The notes: generated by a model from the letters alone, not told the origin. Numbered from the stretch's first letter, positions 1-7,353 are shown. The stretch: 10,838 bases of DNA from Actinoplanes liguriensis (GCA_000715855.1 KL571237.1:16376-27213); one strand, 5' to 3'. Translations and numbers: made by a program.

Positions 1-1103
1 ACGACGTTTCCCCTTCCGCAACAAGCCAGCGGGCGAAGGGAAGACCCCCGCGCGTGCGGGGACGACGTTGCAGGAGTTGATCCATGTGGCGATGAGCGCG
101 GAAGACCCCCGCGCGTGCGGGGACGACCGGTGTGGACGGCCCGCCTCGTGTGGGAGGACCGGAAGACCCCCGCGCGTGCGGGGACGACACCAACATCGCG
201 TGGCTCGCTGAGGCCGTCACGGGAAGACCCCCGCGCGTGCGGGGACGACTCGTGCACGTCGGCCTTGCCGGAGAACGTGGAGGGAAGACCCCCGCGCGTG
301 CGGGGACGACGCGGCGAACGTGGGCGTGCACTCCCGCGCTGACGGAAGACCCCCGCGCGTGCGGGGACGACACGTCCATGATCACGCCGGTGACCAGGCC
401 GAGAGGAAGACCCCCGCGCGTGCGGGGACGACCTATCCGAGCCCCAGCCGACCGAGACGCCGGTCGGAAGACCCCCGCGCGTGCGGGGACGACTGCCCGG
501 TTTCAAGTTTGCTGACTTTCGACGAGGGAAGACCCCCGCGCGTGCGGGGACGACGGCGGTTGCTGCGCTGGGCGTGGAGGCCAACAAGGAAGACCCCCGC
601 GCGTGCGGGGACGACCGCCCAGTGCAGCGCCGGAGGGCTGAGCTTGGTGGAAGACCCCCGCGCGTGCGGGGACGACTGTGTTCGACGGCGCGGTGAGGGC
701 AGCCCCAGGGGAAGACCCCCGCGCGTGCGGGGACGACGCTGCTGCGCACGATCAGCCAGGCCGCGATCTCGGAAGACCCCCGCGCGTGCGGGGACGACGG
801 GCAGGGTGTCGATCTCGGCGACCAGGGAGCGGGAAGACCCCCGCGCGTGCGGGGACGACGACGTCGTCGCCGAGCTCGGCCAGCGCCTCAACGGAAGACC
901 CCCGCGCGTGCGGGGACGACCTGTCGGCGACCGGTGAGGAGCGCAAGGTCGTCGGAAGACCCCCGCGCGTGCGGGGACGACCACGAGCCGCTCATGGTGG
1001 CCCACGAGCCGGTCGGAAGACCCCCGCGCGTGCGGGGACGACCGTAGTACTCGCCTTCGCGGCCTTCGGGGATGAGGAAGACCCCCGCGCGTGCGGGGAC
1101 GAC
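1..1103 (-). CRISPR. CRISPR array 1 (type I-E), truncated by left window edge
   Basis: There are 18 complete 28-nt repeats, starting at position 39 and then every 61 nt to 1076-1103. The last 5 nt of another repeat lie at 1-5. All intervals are 33 nt and I see no repeat variants. On the minus strand the repeat reads GTCGT, then a 6-bp hairpin (CCCCGC / loop ACGC / GCGGGG), then GTCTTCC. This matches the known I-E layout of Cas6e hairpin plus 3' piece that becomes the crRNA 5' handle, so the sense strand is minus and the leader end is at 1103, next to cas2. By family knowledge the spacer at 1043-1075 is the newest. The base following each repeat varies, so the unit is best read as 28 constant + 1 variable + 32-nt spacer. 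All spacers differ and I recognised no spacer target. Short ORFs across the array are repeat artefacts. Confidence 0.98.
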
Positions 1104-1180
1104 CCTTGCTGACCTGCGATGCTACCGGCGGGTTCGTGCCATCAGAATTAGTCCGTCGAGATCGGTGGGGTGCCAGCGAT
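1104..1180 (-). promoter_or_regulatory. Putative leader of array 1, overlapping the 3' end of cas2
   Basis: Only 18 nt separate the cas2 stop codon from the first repeat. The 24 nt next to the repeat (1104-1127, minus strand) match the 24 nt next to the first repeat of array 2 (10409-10432) at 18 positions, including a 14-nt stretch CGCAGNTCAGCAAG with one variable base. The cas2 TAG (1122-1124) lies inside this block. A weak promoter-like pair can be seen inside cas2 on the minus strand: CTGGCA (1171-1176), 18 nt, ACTAAT (1147-1152). The leader-end match is seen directly. The promoter and the outer boundary are inference. Array 1 could also simply be co-transcribed with the cas operon. Confidence 0.5.
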
Positions 1181-1400
1181 CTCTGCCGGCGGTTCGTGTT
1201 GTCCAACCCTGCTCGTTGCGAGCGGGTTCGATCATGATGGCCTGGCCGTCGTTGATGCGATCGCTGAGCAGGTTCCAGAGACGGTCACGTACCCGGGAAC
1301 TGGGATTGCCGACGAACACTCCTGCGGCTATCTCGACCATCCACCGGGTCAGGTGGCCGCGGAGTCCTTCGGCCGCGGCGATGAGAACGACGACGGTCAC
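1122..1400 (-). CDS. cas2: Cas2, type I-E CRISPR adaptation protein
   Basis: This 92-residue protein is the structural partner of Cas1 in the spacer-integration complex (a Cas2 dimer bridging two Cas1 dimers in I-E systems). It begins MTVVVLIAAAEGLRGHL, continues with a WMVEIAAGVFVG segment and ends near DLDGLILMART, following the I-E (CasB-independent, E. coli ygbF-like) Cas2 pattern throughout. The E. coli protein is 94 residues. The start is GTG, overlapping the cas1 TGA by 3 nt as GTGA, so translation is probably coupled to cas1. A longer in-frame ORF upstream lies inside cas1 and is not expected to be used. The position of the acidic residue E9 in E. coli Cas2 is hydrophobic here. That residue is known to be dispensable for spacer acquisition, so this does not suggest loss of function. 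The 3' end appears to double as part of the array 1 leader. Confidence 0.95.
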   Translation of the reverse strand: MTVVVLIAAAEGLRGHLTRWMVEIAAGVFVGNPSSRVRDRLWNLLSDRINDGQAIMIEPARNEQGWTTRTAGRDRWHPTDLDGLILMARTRR

Positions 1401-2392
1401 CAGTCGACCTGCTGTGATTCGTCGATCTCGGGGCCGGTGACGCCGACGTAGGTGTTGTCGTCGAAGTTGTCTGCGTAGCCGCTGGCCCAGTTGACGCCGC
1501 CGGGAACTGCTCCGGACTGTTCGTCCCATAGCAGGTTGGCGTCCTCTTCCAGAGACTCTTCGGAGGTATCGAGCAGGAGTTCCTTGACGTCCCTGACCAC
1601 CTGCGCCATGAGTTTCCCATCAACGACCTTGTCGCGAAACGCCAGTCGAATCTTACGTTCATCGGTATGTCCGGCTGCGGCCAGGTCGAAGGCAAGCGGA
1701 ATGGTGTAGTCGGCTTTGTAGAGATCGGCGATGTCGAGGACGAACGATGTCGCGCCACCGGTGTGGACGAAGCCGAGGGCGGGGCTGGCGCCTATTCCGA
1801 CGATGGCGGCGTGGCAGATAGCGTAGAGGCAGGCATGGCCTGCGGAAAGTAAACGATTGACGTCGTCGCCTGCCTCGAATGGTTCGCCGGGCTTGTATTG
1901 GCGGCCATTCCAGGAAACTTTCGTGCGCTGAGAGTGGCGACGATAGATCTTCTTCACGCGGGCGCCTTCCCTGCCCCGTAGTTGCTGCATGTTCAGACCG
2001 CTTACGTCTTCACCGGGGAACCGTTTCGCGTACATGGCGCGAGCGACGGCGAGCCGGTGCGGGGTTCGGGTGACGAGGTAGGCCTGGCGGTGGATGAGGG
2101 CGGCCCCACGGGAGGGGCCGAGGCCGCTGGCGTAGAGCCGTACGCCGTGCTCGCCGACCCAGCAGATGGTGGTGCCGGAGTCGGCGAGCAACGCAGCTGC
2201 GGCGTGCGTGATCCGGGTGCCGGGGCCGAGCAGCACACTGGCGATCATGGCGGCTGGGACACGAATGGTCCGCTCGCGGTTGACGAGCACGATGGCATTG
2301 TCGGAGCGATCGACGTGGCAGCGCTCGATGTAGATGGTGGACAGGCGGTCGCTGACCCTGTGCAGGTCCTGCGGGTTGGCCAGCCACCACAT
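1397..2392 (-). CDS. cas1: Cas1, type I-E CRISPR integrase
   Basis: This 331-residue Cas1 integrates prespacers at the leader-repeat junction. The metal-binding catalytic triad is visible: E142 in LRGREGARV, H210 in GFVHTGGATSF and D223 in VLDIAD, matching E141, H208 and D221 of E. coli Cas1. The N-terminal beta domain contains the typical VLLGPGTRITHAA and WVGEHGVRLYASG segments. The helical C-terminal domain follows from about residue 95. It is slightly longer than the E. coli protein (305), the extra length being an acidic C-terminal tail (about 275-331) whose role I cannot assign. The ATG overlaps the cas6e stop by one base (TGATG), and its own TGA overlaps the cas2 GTG, so all three are likely translationally coupled. 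The gene lies in the distal, adaptation part of the operon. Confidence 0.97.
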   Translation of the reverse strand: MWWLANPQDLHRVSDRLSTIYIERCHVDRSDNAIVLVNRERTIRVPAAMIASVLLGPGTRITHAAAALLADSGTTICWVGEHGVRLYASGLGPSRGAALIHRQAYLVTRTPHRLAVARAMYAKRFPGEDVSGLNMQQLRGREGARVKKIYRRHSQRTKVSWNGRQYKPGEPFEAGDDVNRLLSAGHACLYAICHAAIVGIGASPALGFVHTGGATSFVLDIADLYKADYTIPLAFDLAAAGHTDERKIRLAFRDKVVDGKLMAQVVRDVKELLLDTSEESLEEDANLLWDEQSGAVPGGVNWASGYADNFDDNTYVGVTGPEIDESQQVDW

Positions 2393-3114
2393 CAGGTGCT
2401 GCTCCTCGGCCGAGGGGGTGCGAGGGTGATGAGCCCCATGCCATAAGCCTTACCGGGGCCGACTCCGTTCAGGAGGGCGTTTCGGGCAGTGTCGGAGTCG
2501 CTGATACGCACTAAACCGTTGAAGGTCGCGGTCTGCAGAACGACCTGCGCGCCGCCGGCTTTGCGGAAGTCGATCCGGTCCCGCGCGCTCAGCTGTACGG
2601 CTGGAAAATCCTGGTTATCCGTGACTGCCTCAAAGCCCCACTTGCCGAGCCGTTCAGTGAGCCATGTCAATTGGTGAGCGGCGGTGCGATGCGGCACTCG
2701 AACACCACGGGGCCGGTCTCGGGATAGGCGTTCTTTCTGCTCGGCGGAGGGTTTGTCGAGGTTTTTGGTCGAGCCGACGGTGTTGGCCTTGAGCCGGAAG
2801 GAGAACTCGCGGCCGACAGCGACCGCGGCGAGTACGGGCTCGTAGGGCACGACGAGGATCTGCTGTTCCTCGCTGTCCGGCCAGCCGGCCCTCTCGACTA
2901 GGTGCTGCCAGGAAGGCCGGTGCCGGGTCAGGACCACCAGTTGGAGGCGGTGTTCGGTGTCCGGGGCGTTTTCGAGGCGCCACAGGACTCGTTCGTCAGA
3001 GCCCAGATCGCTGAATCCGCCGAGGGTGGCTGTGTGCGCAGCCCTCGGGTTTCGCAGGTAGGTCTGCGTTTCGGTGCGCAGTGGATTGAGCCAGATGCGC
3101 GACAGGTAGGGCAT
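2392..3114 (-). CDS. cas6e: Cas6e (CasE/Cse3), crRNA-processing endoribonuclease
   Basis: This 240-residue protein cuts the array transcript at the 3' base of the repeat hairpin and remains bound to the crRNA 3' end as a Cascade subunit. It starts MPYLSRIWLNPLRTET, the usual Cas6e first strand followed by NPRAAH. H27 aligns with the catalytic histidine described for Thermus (H26) and E. coli (H20) Cas6e. The Gly-rich RNA-binding loop is at 216-227 (NGVGPGKAYGMG), followed by the typical LITL. It is somewhat longer than E. coli CasE (199). The ATG at 3114 was chosen because it begins the conserved strand; a longer reading from 3225 would lie inside cas5e and is Pro/Arg-rich junk. A 10-nt gap separates it from cas5e, the only non-overlapping junction between cas8e and cas2. 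No strong ribosome binding site is visible. Confidence 0.95.
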   Translation of the reverse strand: MPYLSRIWLNPLRTETQTYLRNPRAAHTATLGGFSDLGSDERVLWRLENAPDTEHRLQLVVLTRHRPSWQHLVERAGWPDSEEQQILVVPYEPVLAAVAVGREFSFRLKANTVGSTKNLDKPSAEQKERLSRDRPRGVRVPHRTAAHQLTWLTERLGKWGFEAVTDNQDFPAVQLSARDRIDFRKAGGAQVVLQTATFNGLVRISDSDTARNALLNGVGPGKAYGMGLITLAPPRPRSST

Positions 3115-3124
3115 GGCGGGCTCG

Positions 3125-3895
3125 CTATTCCATGAAGGCGAACGGGTTGTGTTCGTCGGGGGAGGGGGCGGCGGTCGTTGGCGCCGGCGGGTTGACCCAG
3201 AAGTTGCGAACGGTCCTGGTGGCATAGCTGCGATGCAGCGGGTCGAAGCTTCGGGGAAGATCGATCCGTACCTCGTCGCCTGTCAGATCGTCGATGGTTG
3301 CCGGCAGCGGCCGGTCGCCGCGCTGCCCTCCTTCACGGGGAACCGTCTGCAAGACTTCGATCAGGTTTCCGGGCCAGAGCGGCCCTCGCGGTCCCGGATA
3401 GGGGAGGACCAAGGGGTGAGTCGGCGGGCAGGAGCGCCGGCCGAGCGCCAATGGGAAGAGGGGTGCCGCCAACGCTGTACGCAGATCATCGAGCAGCGTG
3501 TGCGGCCCGAGGACCGCTGCGACGAAGACCGCATCCTGTAGGTAGAACCGCGTAGTGACGTACGTGTTCTTGGCGGGGGAGGTGGTCTTCTGCCGTCCGC
3601 GGTTGTTGGTCTGCGCCGACAGCAGTGGATTGCCGTCGAGGTTGCTTGCGGTGTGGTAATCGCGCAGAAGCGTGCCGGTGCGGTCGGTCCGTACGCCGAG
3701 GCTGAGGCCGAGCAGGTCCTCTACCGGATCCTGGCGGCGGCGGCCTTGGGCGGCAGCGAGCAGCCCGATGATGCCACTCTTGGTCGGTTCCGGCATGGTG
3801 TCGCGGCGGTTGAAGGGACTGGGACCTCCCCAAGACTGCAACGGTGCGGCCAGGCGGAGGACCAGACAGTACGGTTGCTCCGGGGTGGCGGTCAT
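3125..3895 (-). CDS. cas5e: Cas5e (CasD), Cascade subunit that holds the crRNA 5' handle
   Basis: This 256-residue RAMP-fold protein caps the foot of Cascade, gripping the 5' handle of the crRNA and contacting Cas8e. Family landmarks in order: LRLAAPLQSWGG (14-24), an R..T..PTKSGIIGLLAAAQGR stretch (31-52) that is the classic Cas5e signature, GVRTDRTGTLLRDYHTA (67-83), FYLQDAVFVAAV (117-128) and PLFPLALGRRSCPP (145-158). E. coli CasD is 224 residues. The start is ATG overlapping the cas7e stop as ATGA. An in-frame extension of 48 residues upstream lies wholly within cas7e and was discarded. It ends 10 nt before cas6e. Confidence 0.96.
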   Translation of the reverse strand: MTATPEQPYCLVLRLAAPLQSWGGPSPFNRRDTMPEPTKSGIIGLLAAAQGRRRQDPVEDLLGLSLGVRTDRTGTLLRDYHTASNLDGNPLLSAQTNNRGRQKTTSPAKNTYVTTRFYLQDAVFVAAVLGPHTLLDDLRTALAAPLFPLALGRRSCPPTHPLVLPYPGPRGPLWPGNLIEVLQTVPREGGQRGDRPLPATIDDLTGDEVRIDLPRSFDPLHRSYATRTVRNFWVNPPAPTTAAPSPDEHNPFAFME

Positions 3896-5031
3896 CGGTG
3901 ACCAGCCAACTGGGCGGCTACGGTCTCCCGCACCGCCATGAGTAGTCCGCTGAAGGTGAGCGCTGGACCGATTTTTTGCGGTTCCGGCAGCACATCCTGG
4001 GAGTAGACCGAGGCCACGGAGACCGGGTTGATGCCCCATGTCTCGGCGGCATGGAGGAGTTCCTTGTCGAGTCGACTGATCGACTCGGTAGCCCGGCCGT
4101 TCCGGGAGAAGATCGGATTTTCGAAGGCGGAGACCAGGTTGACCGGTTGGTCTCGTCTAACGACGACGCTCATCAGCTGCGGGAGGGTCTGGTGCGCGAA
4201 GCTGTTTTGGTGCCCACTCGGCACCGAGTACGCGAACGCTTCAAGAAACGCTGCCAGAGCGGATTGCGCAGCATCCTGGTCACCGTCGAGATTCGTCAGG
4301 AGTTGGTGCAGACCGACAGTGGCGAAACGGTAGAGGGTGGCAGAGGTGAACTCGACAGTGCCGATCATCCCGGCACCGGTATCGTCGTTGTTGGCGTCGT
4401 CGACGGCGGTGTAGTAATCGAATTCGATCTCCGCAGCATGGGTGCTGATCGCGTGCGCGACCTGGGTGGCGGCATCGACGTTGAGACTGGGTAGGTCGGC
4501 GACCATACGCCCGAACAAGGCCACGTCGATCGGATGTCCGCTGGTCAGAATCGGCAGGATGTTGAGGTCCTTGTCTGCGGCAGCCTTGCCGAGAGCGTCA
4601 TCGGGAAGCGTTACCAGCTCCATCGCCCGGTCGGCGACCAGATCCACGATGCGGTCCAGTTGGTGGTGACCATAGAACAGCAGGTAAGAGCTCTCTTCCG
4701 CCTTCTTCTTGCTCGCAGTGAGACCCAGTTGACCGATCAGGGCTTCGGCAAGTCGCCGGCTGTCGTCGCTGGGGAGGCCGGTACGGGCTGCGATCCGCTC
4801 GCCGAGTTCACGTCCGATCCGCTTGGTGCGAGTGCCGAGCTTCTGGTCGGGCAGCGCGAGCCGGTCGGCGAATGCCTTCCTGGTGGCGCGTTTCCATGCT
4901 TGGGAGGACACTCGTGCCCGTCGTGCTCCGCCGTAGACGGCCTGTTTGGGACTTCCCGCGTCGTCACGGTTGACGTTTGACGGCGGCAGCGACTGGATGA
5001 TGTGAACATCGACGTAGATCGGCTGGTTCAC
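3892..5031 (-). CDS. cas7e: Cas7e (CasC/Cse4), Cascade backbone subunit
   Basis: This 379-residue protein is the repeated backbone subunit (six copies per complex in characterised I-E Cascades) that coats the crRNA spacer. Diagnostic segments: SNVNRDDAGSPKQAVYGG (18-35) followed by RRARVSSQAWKRATR (37-51), the conserved N-terminal I-E Cas7 signature; DVALFGRMVAD (169-179); and FDYYTAVDD (204-212) leading to IGTVEFTSATLYRFA (223-237). The latter parallels the FFTAVDD and FYRYA segments of E. coli CasC (363 residues). The start codon is GTG, sharing GTGA with the cse2 stop. The stop shares ATGA with the cas5e start. Both overlaps argue for coupled translation of a subunit needed in high copy. 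No other start is better supported. Confidence 0.97.
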   Translation of the reverse strand: MNQPIYVDVHIIQSLPPSNVNRDDAGSPKQAVYGGARRARVSSQAWKRATRKAFADRLALPDQKLGTRTKRIGRELGERIAARTGLPSDDSRRLAEALIGQLGLTASKKKAEESSYLLFYGHHQLDRIVDLVADRAMELVTLPDDALGKAAADKDLNILPILTSGHPIDVALFGRMVADLPSLNVDAATQVAHAISTHAAEIEFDYYTAVDDANNDDTGAGMIGTVEFTSATLYRFATVGLHQLLTNLDGDQDAAQSALAAFLEAFAYSVPSGHQNSFAHQTLPQLMSVVVRRDQPVNLVSAFENPIFSRNGRATESISRLDKELLHAAETWGINPVSVASVYSQDVLPEPQKIGPALTFSGLLMAVRETVAAQLAGHR

Positions 5032-5639
5032 GGTTGATCCCTTTCTTCGGAGGATAGGCCGGACTGCTTCTTGCCGGCGTAGTCGACGAAGTACTCAGAA
5101 CCCCACCTGCGTCGAGTCTGTGCAGCCCTTTCAGGCCAATCCCAGGTGAGCATCTGTTCATACAGGAGCGTGTAGTCCAGGGGCCGGGTGATCCCGCGGA
5201 GTTGAGTAATCAGCCCGCGTAGGTGCAGTACTAGCTCGGTGAGGCTGGTGGCGGTGGCGGCCGCGGCAAGCCGTCGGTCGACGGGATCGATTCGATCTTT
5301 ATCGCCGCCCTGATCGGACCTCAGTTGCCGGACTGCGGTGCCTAAACCGATTCGCTCGCGATGCATCGGCCGCGCCTGGGATTGCTGGTGTAGCGCGAAG
5401 AGCGCTAGTGCATGATGCTCGGCGAGGAACTGGGCTGTCTGCTTACCTTCGCGGTTGAGTGTTGTGTAAAAGCGCCACATCTCTGGAACCTCACCAGGGT
5501 TGCGGCCGAGTCCGCGCCGGAGGTTGGCGAGGTCTGCGCCAGGCGGCATTCCCTCTTCGGGGCCAGTGCGGAGCCAACGTCCTTCGCCGTCCGTGTGACG
5601 TGTCCAGTAATAGCGGTGCGGATTTTCTCGCTTGGTCAT
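5028..5639 (-). CDS. cse2: Cse2 (CasB, Cas11e), Cascade small subunit
   Basis: This 203-residue, mostly helical, Arg-rich protein is the small subunit (two copies in known I-E Cascades) along the belly of the complex that stabilises the displaced DNA strand. The family pattern is clear: LRRGLGRNPGEVPEMW (40-55), a LALFALHQQS segment (78-87) followed by PMHR and GLGTAVRQLR (98-107), VDRRLAAAATATSLTELVLHL (120-140), and LDYTLLYEQMLTWDWPE (154-170) followed by RRRWGSEYF. E. coli CasB is 160 residues; actinobacterial forms are commonly longer. The ATG overlaps the cas8e stop as ATGA, and the TGA overlaps the cas7e GTG. The gene name Cas11e is the newer synonym. Confidence 0.95.
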   Translation of the reverse strand: MTKRENPHRYYWTRHTDGEGRWLRTGPEEGMPPGADLANLRRGLGRNPGEVPEMWRFYTTLNREGKQTAQFLAEHHALALFALHQQSQARPMHRERIGLGTAVRQLRSDQGGDKDRIDPVDRRLAAAATATSLTELVLHLRGLITQLRGITRPLDYTLLYEQMLTWDWPERAAQTRRRWGSEYFVDYAGKKQSGLSSEERDQP

Positions 5640-7291
5640 CGTGTCGCCTCTCCCGACGAGTGAACGTCAGCCGGCCGTCCGAGAATTTTGGTGACGGCGA
5701 TGCGAAACCATCGTTCGGCGGTCGCGGCGCGTTGCGGATGCTGGTTTTTGACGGTCCGTCCCAGAAAGGACTGGGGTGCGGCGCCGGACAGCAGAGTTTC
5801 AGCGGTCTTCCATACGACGCCGCGCGCCGCTCGAATCCAGTCGTTGCGGATCGTCTCCGCTTCAGTCGGATTGTTCTGCAAGCCGCTGAGGGCGTCCCGT
5901 GCAGACCGGTCGAAGTCCTGCATCATCTGGTCACCGGCACGTTGCCCGCGATCCCAGGGCACACGATCACCGCCGGCAGCGACACGAAGGTCATCACTGA
6001 GCCGGTTGACGGCCTGTCGCAATTCCTCCGACTGCTGAACGATCTCCTCAACGAGTTGATATGCCTCGCCGCTGTCGTCGAGCGCTGCGATCGGTATCGG
6101 CAGTAGATCGGTGACGACGTCTTCCACCACGGCTTTCTGTGTGCCGTAGACCAGCCCGACACACAGCACCCGCAGCGGATAGTCGGCGGGCAGCGCTCCG
6201 CCGTACTGCATCTCGCGAACATGCACCAATGCCCGGCTGCTGGATCCATGGGTGGTGGCGCGACCACTCGCCGCCAACATCGGCAGCATGCCGCGCCAGG
6301 CCGCTTGCCCGGCCGTGTGCCGTACCGGGACCTGTCGCTTGGTCTGCTTCGACATTCGCCAGGCGCAGTGTGGTTCGACCTGCGGAGTGCCCCCGTCCAA
6401 ACGGTCTCCGGCGCACAGCACAACCTGCCGGACGCGTACCCCGTCATCGCTCTGTTCCGGTATCAACCGAATCCTGCGTCCCTGCCAGGTGAGCAGGTCG
6501 AGCAGGCCCAACGGGGCGCGGGCCTTCCACTCTGGCCCTGCCTCGTCTTTGTCGGCACGTCTCCACTGCGGCCGATCGACCGGATCCCCATCGCTGCTGC
6601 ACCGCAAGTGCAGCAGAATCGTGTCTTTCAGCGTCCTGCCCAGGGGGATAACGTTGCCGATCGCGCCCAAGGGGCCTGTCTGGTTTCCTGTGGTCTTGCC
6701 CGCCTTTACCTGCGGGTCGCCGGCGGCACCGGACTTGATTCCGGCAGTGTCCCAACAGTGCGCGGAAAGAACGGCCCGGATCGCGGCAGCGGGTGGCAAT
6801 GCCGGTGGATCGGCCTCCGTGCGTGCCGAGAACAGCGGCACGTTGTTGCCGGTCGCGATGGACGGCAGCAACAACGAGACCGGCTTGGTTGTCCCGTTCG
6901 GCGTTTGCAGATCACTGACCTGGGCGAACGGTGCGTCACCGAACACCTCGAAGAGGTCGTGATGGCGCTTCAGATAGCTGGTGATCGGCGGCTCGGCGGT
7001 ACTGCTTCCCGGATACCAGGATGGCCAGCGGTCTAACGACTCAGCTGACCACAGCTCGGCCCACTGGTCTGCGTCGGCTGGGGGAGGACACCCAGGTTCC
7101 TGGAAGACCGCATCGATATAGGCAGGCAGGAGCACTTGGCGAAGCAATGCGACTGCCTCAAGCGGCGTGTCCAGGGTCAGACCTGCAAATCGGTGTGCAG
7201 CGGTGAGGCAGGTTGTAAGCGAAACCTCTGTCGTACCTTGCTCAGCCAATACAGGGATGCACGGATCGACCGCGAGGTTAAATCCGTTCAT
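5636..7291 (-). CDS. cas8e: Cas8e (Cse1/CasA), Cascade large subunit for PAM recognition
   Basis: This 551-residue large subunit reads the PAM, opens the target duplex and recruits Cas3. It begins MNGFNLAVDPCIPVLAEQG, the usual Cse1 first strand. Further landmarks are SYLKRHHDLFEVFGDAPFAQ (105-124), GNNVPLFSA (148-156), GPLGAIGNVIPLGRTLKDTI (206-225) and LLTWQGRRIRLIPE (266-279). A helical C-terminal bundle follows from about residue 405 to 540. Length is close to known homologues (E. coli 502). ATG 7291 was chosen because the family alignment starts there and GGAGG lies just upstream. An in-frame ATG at 7354, overlapping the cas3 stop as TGATG, would add 21 residues. That extension is encoded by the repeat-like element at 7315-7342 and looks non-protein. 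It heads the tightly coupled Cascade part of the operon. Confidence 0.96.
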   Translation of the reverse strand: MNGFNLAVDPCIPVLAEQGTTEVSLTTCLTAAHRFAGLTLDTPLEAVALLRQVLLPAYIDAVFQEPGCPPPADADQWAELWSAESLDRWPSWYPGSSTAEPPITSYLKRHHDLFEVFGDAPFAQVSDLQTPNGTTKPVSLLLPSIATGNNVPLFSARTEADPPALPPAAAIRAVLSAHCWDTAGIKSGAAGDPQVKAGKTTGNQTGPLGAIGNVIPLGRTLKDTILLHLRCSSDGDPVDRPQWRRADKDEAGPEWKARAPLGLLDLLTWQGRRIRLIPEQSDDGVRVRQVVLCAGDRLDGGTPQVEPHCAWRMSKQTKRQVPVRHTAGQAAWRGMLPMLAASGRATTHGSSSRALVHVREMQYGGALPADYPLRVLCVGLVYGTQKAVVEDVVTDLLPIPIAALDDSGEAYQLVEEIVQQSEELRQAVNRLSDDLRVAAGGDRVPWDRGQRAGDQMMQDFDRSARDALSGLQNNPTEAETIRNDWIRAARGVVWKTAETLLSGAAPQSFLGRTVKNQHPQRAATAERWFRIAVTKILGRPADVHSSGEATR

Positions 7292-7294
7292 GAT

Positions 7295-7299
7295 CCTCC
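7295..7299 (-). promoter_or_regulatory. Ribosome binding site of cas8e
   Basis: GGAGG on the minus strand lies 3 nt before the ATG at 7291. The spacing is short but the match to the anti-Shine-Dalgarno is good. It is the clearest such site in the cas block and supports 7291 over the upstream ATG at 7354, which lacks one. Confidence 0.6.
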
Positions 7300-7314
7300 G
7301 TCGTGAGTCAGCGT

Positions 7315-7342
7315 GTTGTCCCTGCATGCGCGGGGTTTCACC
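7315..7342 (+). repeat. Solitary degenerate CRISPR repeat in the cas3-cas8e gap
   Basis: On the plus strand these 28 nt align without gaps to the array repeat with 21 identical positions. The hairpin is kept: CCCTGC, loop ATGC, GCGGGG. The single stem change (C to T) becomes a G-U wobble in plus-strand RNA but a C-A mismatch in minus-strand RNA, so the plus strand is the better sense direction. The handle end is diverged (GTTTCACC instead of GGTCTTCC). Directly upstream, GTCAGC at 7307-7312 resembles the TCAGCAAG leader end of both arrays, with two bases missing before the repeat. It occupies nearly half of the 62-nt non-coding gap, antisense to the operon. No second repeat is visible 61 nt on either side. 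It may be a crRNA-like regulatory RNA gene (CreR/CreA type), a Cas6e or Cas1-Cas2 site, or an array fossil. Confidence 0.75.
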
Positions 7343-7353
7343 AAGCCGAGCCA

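Noticed and set aside
115..1112. Several long ORFs on both strands across array 1, with repeated segments such as EDPRACGDD, KTPARAGTT and SPHARGSS
   Set aside because: They are translations of the CRISPR repeat. The 61-nt period shifts frame by one each unit, so the three readings alternate. There are no start signals or family similarity.
1770..1778. AAGCCGAG in cas1 matching the first bases after the solo repeat (7343-7350)
   Set aside because: An 8-base match in a GC-rich window is expected by chance and lies inside a coding region, not at a promoter.
3115..3124. Possible small gene or site in the cas5e-cas6e gap
   Set aside because: Only 10 nt long, with no recognisable motif.
6221..7036. 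Long plus-strand ORFs opposite cas8e (up to 271 residues), and similar ones opposite cas1, cas7e and cas3
   Set aside because: They are shadows of real minus-strand genes, an effect of high GC at third codon positions. No recognisable domains.
7254..7281. Possible second degenerate repeat one period (61 nt) before the solo repeat
   Set aside because: The sequence there is the 5' coding region of cas8e and does not align with the repeat beyond chance.
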